A stretch of DNA of 64,000 bases from Liopterus haemorrhoidalis (GCA_963971575.1 OZ020620.1:38207992-38271991); one strand, 5' to 3'; shown: positions 45,583-56,495, counted from the first letter of the stretch. Notes: generated from the letters alone by a model not told the origin. Translations and numbers: made by a program.

Positions 45583-46069
45583 CAGTGGGTGGCCAAATTA
45601 TTAGGGACAGTGCAGATTTTCTGTAATTTTCAAATGAATTTAATGAGGAAATAAGTGGCTTTGGGTCTCGTATTTATTTTTATTCATTAGAGTGCTTTTT
45701 TTAGAATATAAAACGACATAACTGCATATTTCATCATTTATTTTTGTATAAAAAGTGTTAATTTAACAAATTAAGTAAAATCTTAATATTTTGTAATGCC
45801 ACCATTTTTTGGGCATGCTTTCTATGCAGACTTTTGCGTTGTGTCGGAGATTGGGGTTGTGATGCCACTCTCTGATAAGGGTTTCTATAAATTGCCGCTT
45901 GGTGGTGATGATTTCTTTGGCGATCTCCCGCTTTTTAAAATAATAATGTTACTAGCAACAAGAATATAGAAGAAAAATGATTTAAAAACAATTTATTTTC
46001 TCACAAAATGCATTTAAACTTGGAATTACAGAGGGGGTGTGCTGTCCCTAATAATTTGGCCACCTACTG
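45583..46069 (-). mobile_element. Tc1-like element remnant with CAGTGGGTGGCC ends
   Basis: Opens CAGTGGGTGGCCAAATTATT and closes AATAATTTGGCCACCTACTG, inverted repeats of over 25 bp, flanked by TA on both sides. On the minus strand ESMP, KNGGITKY and a preceding HHNPNLRHNAKVC segment match the C-terminal end of Tc1 transposases (ESMPRR... GG-TKY). The rest of the transposase is absent. Confidence 0.75.
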
Positions 46070-46236
46070 TATATATATTTTTTTGTCATACTTTTGTAGT
46101 TCTTGTTTACGCCGGTTGGACAAAATCAACCCGTGATTTTTGCGTTTGGAGTGTCGAAATAATCCATTTTTCATCACCGATGCAAATAAATCGTATATTT
46201 GAATAAAAAAAAAAATGTCTCCGATTCTATTGAAAA

Positions 46237-46781
46237 TTGGTATTTATATATGTCAGTTTTTTTTCACCTTTTATTCAATAAAATATACATTCTAAAAGAA
46301 AAAAATATTATCAAATGTACTGTACATTATTTTCTATCACTTTGGACAAACGCTCAGGCAATTTCATAATGCCATCTCTCCAGAAGGTTCCGTCTTTGCT
46401 CTCGAATAATCTTTAGAGGTGAATTTTGATATCGTTCAAAGATGCGATTTTTTTTTTTTTAAGGGAATTTTGTACAAAGCACAACAAATGGTGCGATGTC
46501 TAGACCATATGCTCCGACTACCATTTGTTCCGCTCTCTACAATATTCCCTTAACGGAAAAAATTTCGCATCTTTGGACGATATCAAAATTCACCTCTACA
46601 GATTTTTCGAGAGCAAAGACGGAACCTTCTGGAGAGATGGCATTATGAAATTGCCTGAGCGTTTGTCCAAAGTGATAGAAAATAATGGACAGTACATTTG
46701 ATAATAAAAGTTTTTTTTAGAATGTATATTTTCTTTAATAAAAGGTGAACAAAATCACGAACAGACTTATGTAACAACCAA
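46237..46781. mobile_element. Palindromic element made of two inverted mariner 3' ends
   Basis: The right arm reads a mariner C-terminus on the plus strand: SDYHLFRSLQYSLNGKNFAS (with the last catalytic Asp), DDIKIHLYRFFESKDGTFWR, DGIMKLPERLSKVIENNGQY I, a stop, an AT tail and the terminus ending AACCAA before TA (46782-46783). The left arm, 46237 to about 46490, is the inverted copy of the same segment, beginning TTGGTATTTATATATGTC. Arms are about 250 bp around a small centre near 46500. No N-terminal or central transposase is present. Termini fit mellifera/capitata-type mariners. Confidence 0.85.
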
Positions 46782-46803
46782 TACATTACAAAAACCGTAT
46801 TAA

Positions 46804-47555
46804 CGCTATGTACAACCCCCAGAGATTATTAGTTTCTTATACAAAACTAACAATCTGAAATAAAATTAGTGACAATCTATACATCATATTTTGCACAGAA
46901 TTTTTATCTATCTAATAGGATATTTTTGATTGTAGAAAAAATTATTGTAAAAATGTTATTGCTAAATAACTTAATAATAGGTATTACACAACAATGTTCT
47001 GTAATTTTTTAAATATATTTGTGGGTTTCAAATAATTTTTATATTTATATAGTTTTGTGTAGAAATGTTCAAATAATACGTAAAATTTTTTTTCGACATG
47101 ATTGTGTATAGTTTAGAGCCTTCGTCGAAAAATATTATACTTGATGATAATGAAATTCCACTTGGTACAAGTATTCTTTAAATAAAATGAAACATTTTTA
47201 TCCGCCGTACCTATATTGAGAACCGCGGCAGATTCGAGGTGGCGGCAAAAGTAGATTACCAAGTACAATAACTATAAGTAATTTTCACAATAGAACAAAT
47301 TATCTCCAAACATATTTGTAGAATGAAGCTTTAGCTACAATTTGCCGCATGGTACACAAATATACGTCGAATGGTTTACAAGATGGCGTCTATAACGCAA
47401 GTTGTTTATTTACAATTACATGACAGTTCTTTTGACAATTAAAAATATCCTATTAGGTAGATAAAAATTCGCTGAAAATTTTGATGTATAGATTGTTACT
47501 AATTTTATTTCAGGTTGTTAGTCTTGTATAGGAAACTGTACGGTTGTGCGCACCC
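46804..47555. mobile_element. TTAA-flanked element with long inverted repeats (Kolobok- or piggyBac-like MITE)
   Basis: TTAA at 46800-46803 and 47556-47559. Each end carries about 110 bp of inverted repeat with the blocks CTTATACAAAACTAACAATC, AAATAAAATTAGTGACAATC and ATCTAATAGGATATTTTT. The right terminus is GGGTGCGCACAACC read inward; the left has CGCTATGTACAACC. The interior 47120-47410 recurs, diverged, at 53450-53730 (CTACAATTTGCCGCAT block). No transposase. Confidence 0.7.
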
Positions 47556-47559
47556 TTAA

Positions 47560-48847
47560 GTACAGATACAGCAGCTAGTAAATTAATAAAAATGAAAATA
47601 GAACTTGAGTATGAAACGTGATTTAATTTGTCATGTAGATAACATGGCATACCTCTAGTATTACAATTACTTTGCTAGTCGATTACTATGCACATAGTTC
47701 ATGTAAGTAGATGCATGTTTATGTTTATGTCTCAATAACTCGAAACGCGCGATATTACTACACCTCCCATATTGCCATTGTGTTCTGCATTTTATTCTTG
47801 CTACTTCTAACTGTCTACCACTGCCTCTACCTCAATCGCTCTTAATATGATAATCAAGTTTCTTGTATTTGCATTCTGTAATACAAGCAAGTCAACTTAA
47901 TTCTTAGAAAATGCATTTCACAAACGACTCTGAAATGTTCAATTATATGCTTGTTAAAAACAAAACGCACTTGTACTTTTCTGATATTGGAGTTCGAAAT
48001 AATAACTTACTCTCTAGCGCCACAACTCTCTTTGTTTTGCCTTCCTGCATAATTAGCTTCTATTCGGACCAGGTGTGCACACACGGGGGGGGGGGGGTGT
48101 TTCGGGTTGGACGAAAAAATAACGAAACAGATACAGCCTACAATTTTAATATCATAGATTATCTGATGTATTTAAGAAAAGAAATTTTTTATTGTCATTA
48201 AGTCTCAGTAGTTCTTTTGATTCAAAATAAATCAAATCGACCATCAATTACAGCGAAATATTTTATTTATACAGTGAATAAAATCAGTCAATATTCGTGT
48301 GGTCCACAATCAAATTTTTTTAATAACAAATATGATTTATTACTTTTCTTAATGCGGCAAGGTAATAAAGAGAATGAATAAAAAATAATTTTACTGGTTC
48401 CAATGCGCATTCAATTCTAATGAAACAAAGATAATATATTAAGGAATTTATTTCTTCTTCGCATTTCAACGGTCCATAGATCATCTATGGATCATGAATT
48501 TCTAATTAAGAATCTTCTGTGCTGTATTGTATGGGGTTGAGAACATAACCTCAACAAAAAGAACAAAACCAATACAAAATAACCTAAAAAGAAATCTCAA
48601 AGGGGAACTATAACTAAAGATATGAATAGATGATTAGAAGATAACGCTTTAATTGTTACTTGTATTATTAATTAATAATTTTAGATATAGAGATAGGTTT
48701 GTTGGGATTTTTTAGTTGGAGACAATGGAAAAATTGGTATAATCATGCTATTAAAATAGCTTCTCTTGAAGATAAAAGATACTTACAAAATATTAATTTC
48801 ACAAGTATGATTTAAAATAATTTTTTGATTGTATGTAGTTTTTGAAA
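47560..48847. other. Unassigned intronic sequence
   Basis: Includes a G11 homopolymer at about 48086-48097. The ORF 47911-48201 has no family signature. Confidence 0.35.
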
Positions 48848-48849
48848 TA

Positions 48850-50043
48850 GTATTTCCAAAACTAAATGGCCGGTCTTGTTAAGAAGCTTAACAATGCGGT
48901 ATAAGGTTAATGGCAGTAATCCTAGGACTTATTGCAATAAAAAGAATAAGATGTATTAAGGGAATTTTAAATTTAAATCGAATAGATGTAACACTGGTTC
49001 AATTGAAGTTTCTTAAAAACCATTAAGGATATTTTCCAAATTTGTAATCCTATTGTTTCTAAATTTTAGGATTTGTTATACTTGTTAGTTAATTCTCAAC
49101 GTTCATAGCGTGCATACATTAACAACATGGCTCTTTGGCGACCATTTGATTTTGAAGAAATTCCTAATTTCTGTAGTGAAAATAGTGAATCTGTGCAAAG
49201 TGATTTGGAGTGCGAAAATGTGGACGCTGACATGGAATGCGAAAATGTGGACGTAGCTACTAAAGAAAAATGTTATTTGTCAGAAGATTGCGAAGTTCTG
49301 ATACTGAACGTTAATAAACAGTTAGTTTCGGAAGGTAATGATAAACCTATACTTAGAACTGCGGAATTAACTAGTGCTCCATACAAAACTATTCAACGTA
49401 TCATTGTTCGTGTTTTAAACCCTATAGAGCTAATATGGAGCCAATTAAAAGGTAATGTGCGCTGGAAAAATACAACACCGACAGAAAGTGACTCTGTAGT
49501 ACAATTAATAAAAGACGAAGCAAGTGCAATAAGTAGTGATTTGTGAGAAAAAATGTGTAGAACATGTATAGACAATTGAAACAATTTTTTTAATAAATCC
49601 ACCAAATAAATCATCAATAATTATTAATTTAAATGACAGTGGTAGTGACACAAACTCTGATAGTAATATAAACAATGGTAGTGATAACGATTAATATTTT
49701 AATAATTTTAAATTACCTTAAATTGACTAGTTCAAAAAAAAGAATGATTTTTGTTCGTGCAAATTTAAAGTATTTAATATAGACTATAAAGACTTAAAAA
49801 CAAAACGATTGTCAAACATGCCTATATTTATAATTCAAATATAACCAGTCCTAAGCCTGAAAAATATATGAAGGAATGTCATATGAGTATATACAGTTCA
49901 TTCTAAACAGCATATAAGAAAACGTTAATTTTAAATAATTATTATGGTCCTAGCAACTATTTTAACAGAATCATAAACTCAGCAATTATAATGGTTATAC
50001 TGTCAGTCAATTGAAATGGGTGGCCATTTCATTTTGGAAATAC
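48850..50043 (+). mobile_element. Internally deleted Tc1/mariner-type element (WRPFDFEE family) with both ends
   Basis: Opens GTATTTCCAAAACTAAATGG and closes CATTTCATTTTGGAAATAC, with TA on both sides (48848-48849 and 50044-50045). The ORF at 49127-49546 starts MALWRPFDFEEIPNFCSENS and passes directly from TIQRIIVR to VLNPIELIWSQLKGNVRWKN, so the centre of the transposase with the first two catalytic residues is deleted in frame. The conserved 5' leader AACGTTCATAGCGTGCATAC precedes the ATG. It is a non-autonomous derivative. Confidence 0.8.
49127..49546 (+). pseudogene. Transposase N- and C-terminal halves fused by deletion
   Basis: 139 codons without interruption. Residues 1-100 hold the acidic N-terminus with the repeated ECENVD motif and the helix-turn-helix lead KTIQRIIV. 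Residues 101-139 hold NPIELIWSQLKGNVRWKNTT, the last helix region of the DDE domain with the third acidic residue (E of NPIE). In full-length relatives over 200 residues separate these. It could still make a small protein that binds terminal repeats, but this is speculation. Confidence 0.65.
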
Positions 50044-50105
50044 TATACCTGAAAACTTGAATATTAGAAATTCGCCCCATATAAGAAATTTGCCTCATTA
50101 TAGAT

Positions 50106-50303
50106 CCTTCCTTCTTCCCTAGCTTATCCCATGTCATATGGGGTCGCTGTTCCTTATCATTCTTCTCCATTCATTTCTGTCTTTCCATTCGTATCCCTGT
50201 AAATCTTTGCTGGAGAAGTCAGCCATGAGGCATTCGTTCCACCTCCGTTTAGGGCGCCCTTCCTTCCTCTTACCTTCTACCTTCATTTCCAAAATTTTTC
50301 TCC
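50106..50303 (-). mobile_element. RTE-type LINE 3' fragment with the duplication CATTATAGAT
   Basis: The minus strand reads EGKRKEGRPKRRWNECLMAD, SSKDLQGYEWKDRNEWRRMI and RNSDPI, the conserved tail after reverse transcriptase of RTE/Craft-like LINEs (GRPK-RW...DR--WR). CATTATAGAT stands at 50096-50105 and 50304-50313. Only 198 bp were copied. Confidence 0.85.
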
Positions 50304-50505
50304 CATTATAGATAAATGACATTAATATTTATGGTCTGCTGTCCTTTTTGGTGGTCATATGCTGTTAATCCCACTAAACTGTCGTTAAATAATTACCAGA
50401 TCACCAAGCCATGTTAATATACTTTGAAAATTATTATAGACAAACTATAAGTTTATGCACGAGGCACGATAGTAGTTGCTGGTTTTAATTAAAAATTAAG
50501 CAAAT

Positions 50506-50508
<3 letters not shown>

Positions 50509-50550
<42 letters not shown>
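50509..50550. repeat. (GA)n microsatellite
   Basis: An uninterrupted run of about 20 GA units. Confidence 0.95.
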
Positions 50551-50551
<1 letters not shown>

Positions 50552-50691
50552 GCAGTTTTGTACAAGCCGTCTTTGTCTGATTCCTAAAATATTAAGTCCA
50601 TTTTCTAGGTTATAACTTTTGAATAATTATTAAAAATGCCATTTCAAATTGTATTTAATTATTTGGTAATAATTCTTATTATTGTCTAAAC

Positions 50692-50964
50692 CAGTGTTTC
50701 CCAACCGTCGGTCCGCGAGATTTTTTTGCCGGTCCGCGAGATTTTTTCCCGGTGCGCAGATTATTTTTATGTGCTGTTAAAAGCTCTGTCCTTAATCAGT
50801 TAATTACTTAAGTAATAATTTGTTTCTTTTTTCACTAATTATATTTCATTTTTTATTTGTTTTTTTTGTGTTTGTAATCAGTGCAAAAAAAATATAAAAC
50901 TTTTGCGATACACATTACTTTCTAAATTTGCCGGTCCGCCAGGTAAATAGGTTGGGAAACGCTG
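50692..50964. mobile_element. hAT MITE (type B), complete, with the duplication GTCTAAAC
   Basis: Opens CAGTGTTTCCCAACCGTCGG and closes GGTTGGGAAACGCTG. GTCTAAAC is at 50684-50691 and 50965-50972. It carries a doubled GGTCCGCGAGATTTTTT block at the left. It is the intact relative of the interrupted copy at 7517-8218. Confidence 0.9.
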
Positions 50965-50972
50965 GTCTAAAC

Positions 50973-51655
50973 TGACGTGCGTATCGCATTACGTGTCAAA
51001 GGAATTTATCTCCGTTTAGCAAAGATTTGTTCTTGTTTATTATGAGCAATATAAGTATTAAATATATGATATAGATATCCTAAAATTAGTTCTGCATCTT
51101 CATATTTATTTTACAAGAAATAAATTTGTATATTTTGTATTTTTAAAAACTTAGCAGCTGTACCAAAATTTTCAAAACATAAATTCCATTGTCCTTAACA
51201 AGACTCAATTCTTTTACCTTTCTATGTTAAAATACAATACATTCTTTCTGACTTTACCTTTTTCAGCCTGTATACCCTTTTGTGTTTATAAAATTTTCTA
51301 TTCTGGATCGGATTAAAGTTATGTTGGGTTCTTTGTTTAGTGTTGTGTTGTCTGTAAGTGAGTTTGTACTGTGTGAGCTGGACACTGGACGCTGGACATT
51401 GCATATGGACGGTAACTGAAGACTGAAGATGTTGATGGCGAGGGAAGTGCGAGGAGTGAGAGTTACCTGGCGTGAACTCCCGTTATAAACGGGTCCATGG
51501 CGCCCGACTATCGGACAACCGCAAAAGGCAGTCGACTAAGAAACATAGAACATTGGCGTATTAAACGTTTGAAACAATATTAGAAATTTATTGTGAAATA
51601 CTCAATATATTTATCATATCCAAAAATGTATGGACAATTGTGAATGAGAGTACCC
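50973..51655. other. Intronic sequence with a GC-richer patch near 51420-51545
   Basis: The patch contains TGGCGCCCGACTATCGG at 51498, which resembles a tRNA primer-binding site of LTR retroelements, but no LTR pair, gag or pol is visible. Otherwise unassigned. Confidence 0.3.
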
Positions 51656-51719
51656 AGCAGTGCCGGAATAAGACCCACATGGGCCTGTGGGCACTCCAAT
51701 TTTTTGACTCCCCCTTTAA

Positions 51720-52927
51720 GGGACTATTACTGGTTAGAAAGGCAAAAAATGACCTATAATTAAATATTTTTTTTCTCGTTTCCTTTATTATAGAACGTTG
51801 TGCAACTTTTTTTATTTTATTAATATTATATTCAAGATTATAAATTTTTTTTTTTTTTTTTCAATACTTAGATAATTATAGATGGCGCCAAAGTTCGGTA
51901 ACAAAAAATTATGATGCTCCATGGCCCGGGGTTAATCTCGAAATTGATAAGTCTGAAACAAAAATTCAAAAATAATTTTAAAGATGAAGGTGTCTTACAT
52001 CATAATTTACCACCTATTGTAAAAAAAAGGTGTAAAAACAAAATGGCGGATAGGTGAAATTTTTTTTCTAAAAATCATGTTTTTTCCCTTTTTACCCTTA
52101 TCAATTTTTTTTTTCAAATTTTTTAGCAATTTTCTGGTAAATTACGGTAGAGGACATCAAAATGAACAAAATTCACTAAAATTTAAAAATATCCGTTGTG
52201 TAGTTGTGGAGAATAAGTCTGGGCCGATTGAAAAAACACCATTTCGTGAAAATCACTTTTAAATTTTTTTTAAATATTTGTATTGTAATATTTAAAAAAA
52301 AATAAGTTTCAGCACTTACAATTGGTTAATCAGCAATCCCTGGTCCATATAAAAGTACTCCCGAATCAATCATTTGTTGCTGTTCCTCTTGCTGAGCAGT
52401 TTGCTTTGCCAAGCGAGCTTCCTTCGACGCCGCTGTACTCGCTTTATTGGCCATCTCAATGCGTTCCTCATCTTTTTTTTTAACATAATCATACGCAGAG
52501 TGTCCAATTATGCATTCCATTACCTCCAATATTTTCAAGAGGGACGTTCTACCTTCATTAAATATTGCTAATGAAATATTAGCAGCCAACTCAGTAACTT
52601 CTCTTCCCACAAACGTATGTTTGGGAACGATAGCCCAAAGTGTTTTGTTGTAACACTCATTATTATTTTGGGTATTCTTTCCCAAACATCGTTTCAGCAA
52701 CTCTTCATCTGTTAGTTTTTCAAAAATCGGTTTAATATATTCTTGGACCTCCGCATTTAAGGCTGGTTTATGTGTGTATGAAAAAGCGCATGCGGTAAAA
52801 TTGTCACCAATTTCTTATTTTTTTGAATTTCGTTATAAAAATTTAGGATATGATTTCTGAAGGTATAAGGAATCAAAAAATGTAAAAAAAAAACGATTTT
52901 TTGAAAATTATAACTGGTAATAGTCCC
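51720..52927 (-). mobile_element. Kolobok-like element, TTAA-flanked, inserted in the hAT remnant
   Basis: TTAA at 51716-51719 and 52928-52931. Ends GGGACTATTACTGGTTA and TAACTGGTAATAGTCCC are a 17-bp inverted repeat with two mismatches. TTAA duplications with G-rich termini fit Kolobok (piggyBac also uses TTAA but usually starts with C). The 1208-bp element holds a transposase-like C-terminal ORF at 52327-52815 and an AT-rich non-coding left half. Confidence 0.75.
52327..52815 (-). pseudogene. Mutator/Kolobok-like transposase C-terminal fragment
   Basis: The frame reads NFTACAFSYTHKPALNAEVQ, KLTDEELLKRCLGKNTQNNN ECYNKTLWAIVPK, VGREVTELAANISLAIFNEG and LLKILEVMECIIG, followed by a Lys/Glu/Gln-rich tail EEQQQMIDSG. 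The CL-G-TQN-NE-x-N...W...PK signature is shared by invertebrate proteins annotated as Mutator-like transposases, which I associate with Kolobok-type elements on the basis of the TTAA flanks. The catalytic N-terminal part is missing, so the fragment cannot be active. The family call rests on motif memory. Confidence 0.6.
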
Positions 52928-53345
52928 TTAAGTAGAAAAAATGCTTAGTTACAAAATTATTCAGAATATCTTGGAAGTCTGTTTTATGCAGAACATGGTA
53001 TTCAATGGCCATAATAGCAAGTTAGTTTAATCGCTTTTGTGTCATTGATGATAGATGACAATTTTTCAAAAGTTTTAACTTCAAAAATCCTCTCTCGCTA
53101 GTACCATTTGTAATGATAAGGCACCTATACATTCTTAACGCTATCATAACATTTTGGAAAGTTGTTTGCACCATATTTTCAAAAATCAGTTTATATGATT
53201 TGAATGCCGGCACTGATTCACCAGTATCTTGGCAAATACCAACTCGATATCTACTGGATAATTGTCTCTATATCGGTGGGCAGTTTCTTTAATTTTAGAA
53301 TATTTCATTGTTGGAAACTCAACCAGAAACCCAAATAGAGAATAA

Positions 53346-55550
53346 ATCTAGCTGTAAGCTTCTATACGACGGGAAAGCTCAATTTGAACTTTTCTCTTTC
53401 CCGAAAGAGTTGCTTAGTGCTTGTACCAATAGTCTAGTGCCTACGCACCATATTTTACGCTGATACTGCACTTAATGATAATGGAATGCCATTTGGCACA
53501 CGTGTTCCTTATAAAAATTAAATCATTTTGACCCGCAGCACCTATTTGTGAATCGAGGCAAATTCAAGATGGCGGCGAAACTAGCGCGCCAATTACGATA
53601 ACGATAACTAATTCTTATGATACAGCAAAATAGCTCAATACATATTTGTACAATGGACCTTTAGCTACAATTTGCCGCATCGTACCCGAATTTCCGTTAT
53701 TTAGTTTACAAGATACCGTCCATAATTCATTCTCAGACGCAAAAAAGTGATTTCCGAAATGCCTAACGAATTTCGTATGATATGGCTCGTTTTCTATTAA
53801 TTTAATGCCGTAGATTACGAATCTGTTATCAAAATGGCGAAAATTTTAAATTTTGACATATTTTTTTCCCAAATTCGAGACATGATGATATTCTCTATCA
53901 CTGCAAATCTGCGTATATTAATATTTTGTTTCAATTCTTCCTAAATCTGTAGGGCATATCCTTGGCTACAAGAATATGTGCGGATTTTTTCTCTGCGGGG
54001 CGCCAAAATTAAGGTAGCGGCCGAAATGTGTAAAATCTCAACTTCGTATTATTTTGACAGTCTTTATATCGTTTTTGACCAAATCGGACCTGTAAATTAC
54101 AAAAATGAAATAAAAAATGGCATATGACTTGTTATTTTTCGGATTTTGCCCGAAATGAAATAAAAAAGATTACATATCCGGCCGGAACGGCTGTAAATTA
54201 TGACATTTAAGTAAGATACTCCATGCATATACGGAATGCATCAATTTGCTTAGGTTTGTTCGCAGCACCTGGACTCAAATGAAGCCGCTTTCGAAATAAC
54301 GCTCGAATATCGAATTTGGCTATTTACATCAAATTTGTTGAGTTGTATATCAATTTCGGGTATATTGAAGTCATGGCTTATATTATAACTCAAATCAGGA
54401 TTTATGAAAATAATATAAAAAATAGTTTTGTTTCTCTACTTATGGCCGATAATGTATATAAGCAAATTGTTGTTTTGTATAGTCTTTGTTGGGCTCGTAG
54501 TATATGTCTGCATCCAAAGCACTTGAAAGAAATTCCCATTGCCTCCAGCACTGAGCTATTTTATTATAACATCTATAGATCTAGTGGAATGCGTCTGCTC
54601 CATTACATCGATGTGACGTGTTCTCGGTAATTCGCATCTAGTACGTTACAGAGTTAAATGTTTTGTTATCCTTGAGCAGAGCACGGCACATGCTATGTCC
54701 ATCTCCAACTTTTAACTGATTTTCTCTGCATGTGGCTGCATGCTGCACCTATTACCTCCATGTTTCTTCTTATGGTTATTTGAACATGTATAATTACATT
54801 GCGAAAACATTTTTTTTTGAAAAACCTTGAAGCATGAAGAGTCAAGTTTAGTTATGGTGGTGTTTTTAAGTACGTTACGATATTAAAACGATTTTTATTT
54901 TTGAAACTAGCAAACCCATCGCAGAATAACTACGAAAGTAGTTTATTAATCTTATTAATCGATTAAATTAGCTTATCTAATATTTAGTTCCATATATACC
55001 AGTTACTCTTTACGAGGTGAAAAATAAATTGCGTTTTTGTACGTGCTTAAAGCAAAAAGTCGTTAATGCTGAATTTGATTTACGAAGAATTCTAACCACT
55101 TATCAAAATATTTGCTTATAATTATTAGCCAAACTCAAACACACGGAAACGTGTGTTTAACTTGTCAATTCAAAAAACAATACCGCGAAAAAGAATTATG
55201 TTAACAACTTACTCTTAAAAAACACGTCGTCATCATTCCGAGAAATTTTGCTAATCTTCAACAAAGATGGTTCGTTACTGTTGTAAATTAAAATTATATA
55301 AACTAGAATATAATTAACTGAAACCTCAGCTTAGTAGATTAGTAATATAGGTATTTTATAATTTTCCCTGTGTGAAAAAATTGACTCTAATTTAAAGTAA
55401 TGTAAAGTGGTTGAAATTCTTCGTAATGTGGATTTACTAACCATTTTTGAAGTTATCCTGGATATATCAGGTAAAAATTAAATCTTGCAGAGGACGGATA
55501 TATCTAGAGAACTGTTTTACGTCAACAAGAAGCGAAAATGGAAGGACCTG
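53346..55550. other. Intronic sequence with a diverged copy of the 46804-47555 interior
   Basis: 53450-53730 repeats, diverged, the block at 47120-47410 (for example TTTAGCTACAATTTGCCGCA and AAGATGGCGGC). The rest has no supported gene; the ORF 54316-54630 has no family signature. Confidence 0.45.
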
Positions 55551-55556
55551 GGCAAT

Positions 55557-55947
55557 ATAATATTTCGAAACTATAGTAATGTCCCTTGCATTTACGCCCG
55601 GTTAGCGACAAGAGTTGTTTAGTGCTTGTACCAATTTAAAAAATGAAACTGTTTTTGAACTGGCCACGGCAACACATTAATTTTATTGACTCTCAGCGAC
55701 TCTTTGATAACTCTGGAGATGCGTTTCGTGTCGTTGTCATGCTTGAAAATCCACTTTAGGGACATGTTTTATTCGGCAAATGGTACCATATCACATTCCA
55801 ATATATTTTTATGATAAAATTTGTCCATTATGCCACTGATTTTAATTAATGGACCCATACCGAAACCCGAGAAACATCCCCACACACTAACCCCATAATA
55901 TTTCGAAACTATAGTAATGTCCCTTGCATTTACGCCCGGTTAGCGAC
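55557..55947. repeat. Exact 53-bp direct repeat flanking a Tc1 fragment
   Basis: The block beginning ATAATATTTCGAAACTATAG and ending CGCCCGGTTAGCGAC is present, identical, at 55557-55609 and 55895-55947. The 285 bp between contain a Tc1-like transposase fragment. Confidence 0.85.
55636..55894 (-). pseudogene. Tc1-like transposase fragment
   Basis: Minus-strand frame: VSVWGCFSGFGMGPLIKISG, IMDKFYHKNILECDMVPFAE, a stop, then NMSLKWIFKHDNDTKRISRV and NKINVLPWP. This is the central DDE region of a Tc1 (DD34E) transposase, with the second Asp in HDNDTK. The N-terminal and C-terminal parts are absent. Confidence 0.82.
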
Positions 55948-56194
55948 TAGAGCTTTGACTTAAGTCAAAAATTTGACTTTTGGCCTCACTCTCATAAGTC
56001 CTCCATCTTGATCTCTATATTGTCAAGACTTTCCATGTGTCCTGTTTACCAATACTTCTTCAACTAATCTTCCGTACCAGATCTTCTGTCAACTAATCTA
56101 TCCATCTCTTGCGTGGTCTTCTCACTGATCGACGAGTATTTAATTCCCTCTTGCATCTTCCTAACCATTCTCTTTTCCCTCATCTTCATCATGA

Positions 56195-56450
56195 GTAAAA
56201 ATATAATTTTTACCGACCGCCAACACATATATATATATAAGGGAAGTATTGTGATCATACCGATTTTGACATTTCGAGATTTCGGTGGATCTCCACGAAA
56301 GTAGGGACCTCACCTACTATGATGTCTGTCGGCTAAAAATTAATTCGGCTAAAAGGATTTTTATGAAACTTCATATTTAAGCAGCATAAATTAAACAAGT
56401 ACTTTGTGATGGCGGTTGGTCCTGTGGTGACTACAGCTGATTTTTTAAAT
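56195..56450 (+). repeat. Short (CAGA)n family unit almost lacking the tetranucleotide
   Basis: From TTTTACCGACCGCCAACACA to GGTCCTGTGGTGACTACAGC. Only ATGTCTGTCGG remains of the TCTG run, followed by GCTAAAAGGATTTTTATGAA. Both outer ends are kept while the middle is deleted. Confidence 0.75.
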
Positions 56451-56495
56451 TGAAATATTGCTTTATTTATTTTTATAACTTTTTTCCGAAAATTA

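Larger units (their letters stand above)
51658..53345 (-). pseudogene. hAT transposon remnant (ZMYM1-like transposase C-terminus), split by a Kolobok-like element
   Basis: The left end CAGTGCCGGAATAAGACCCA (51658) is a hAT-type terminus. To the right of the inserted element the minus strand reads LIITNGTSERGFLKLKLLKN, SSMTQKRLN and LAIMAIEYHVLHKTDFQDIL, the hAT dimerisation domain, and upstream of it RRIEAYSQIYSLFGFLVEFP with KETAHRYRDNYPVDIE. A stop and frameshifts show decay. The second hAT end was not found. Confidence 0.75.

Noticed and set aside
54316..54630. 104-codon ORF as a possible gene
   Set aside because: No recognisable motif and no splice or leader context.
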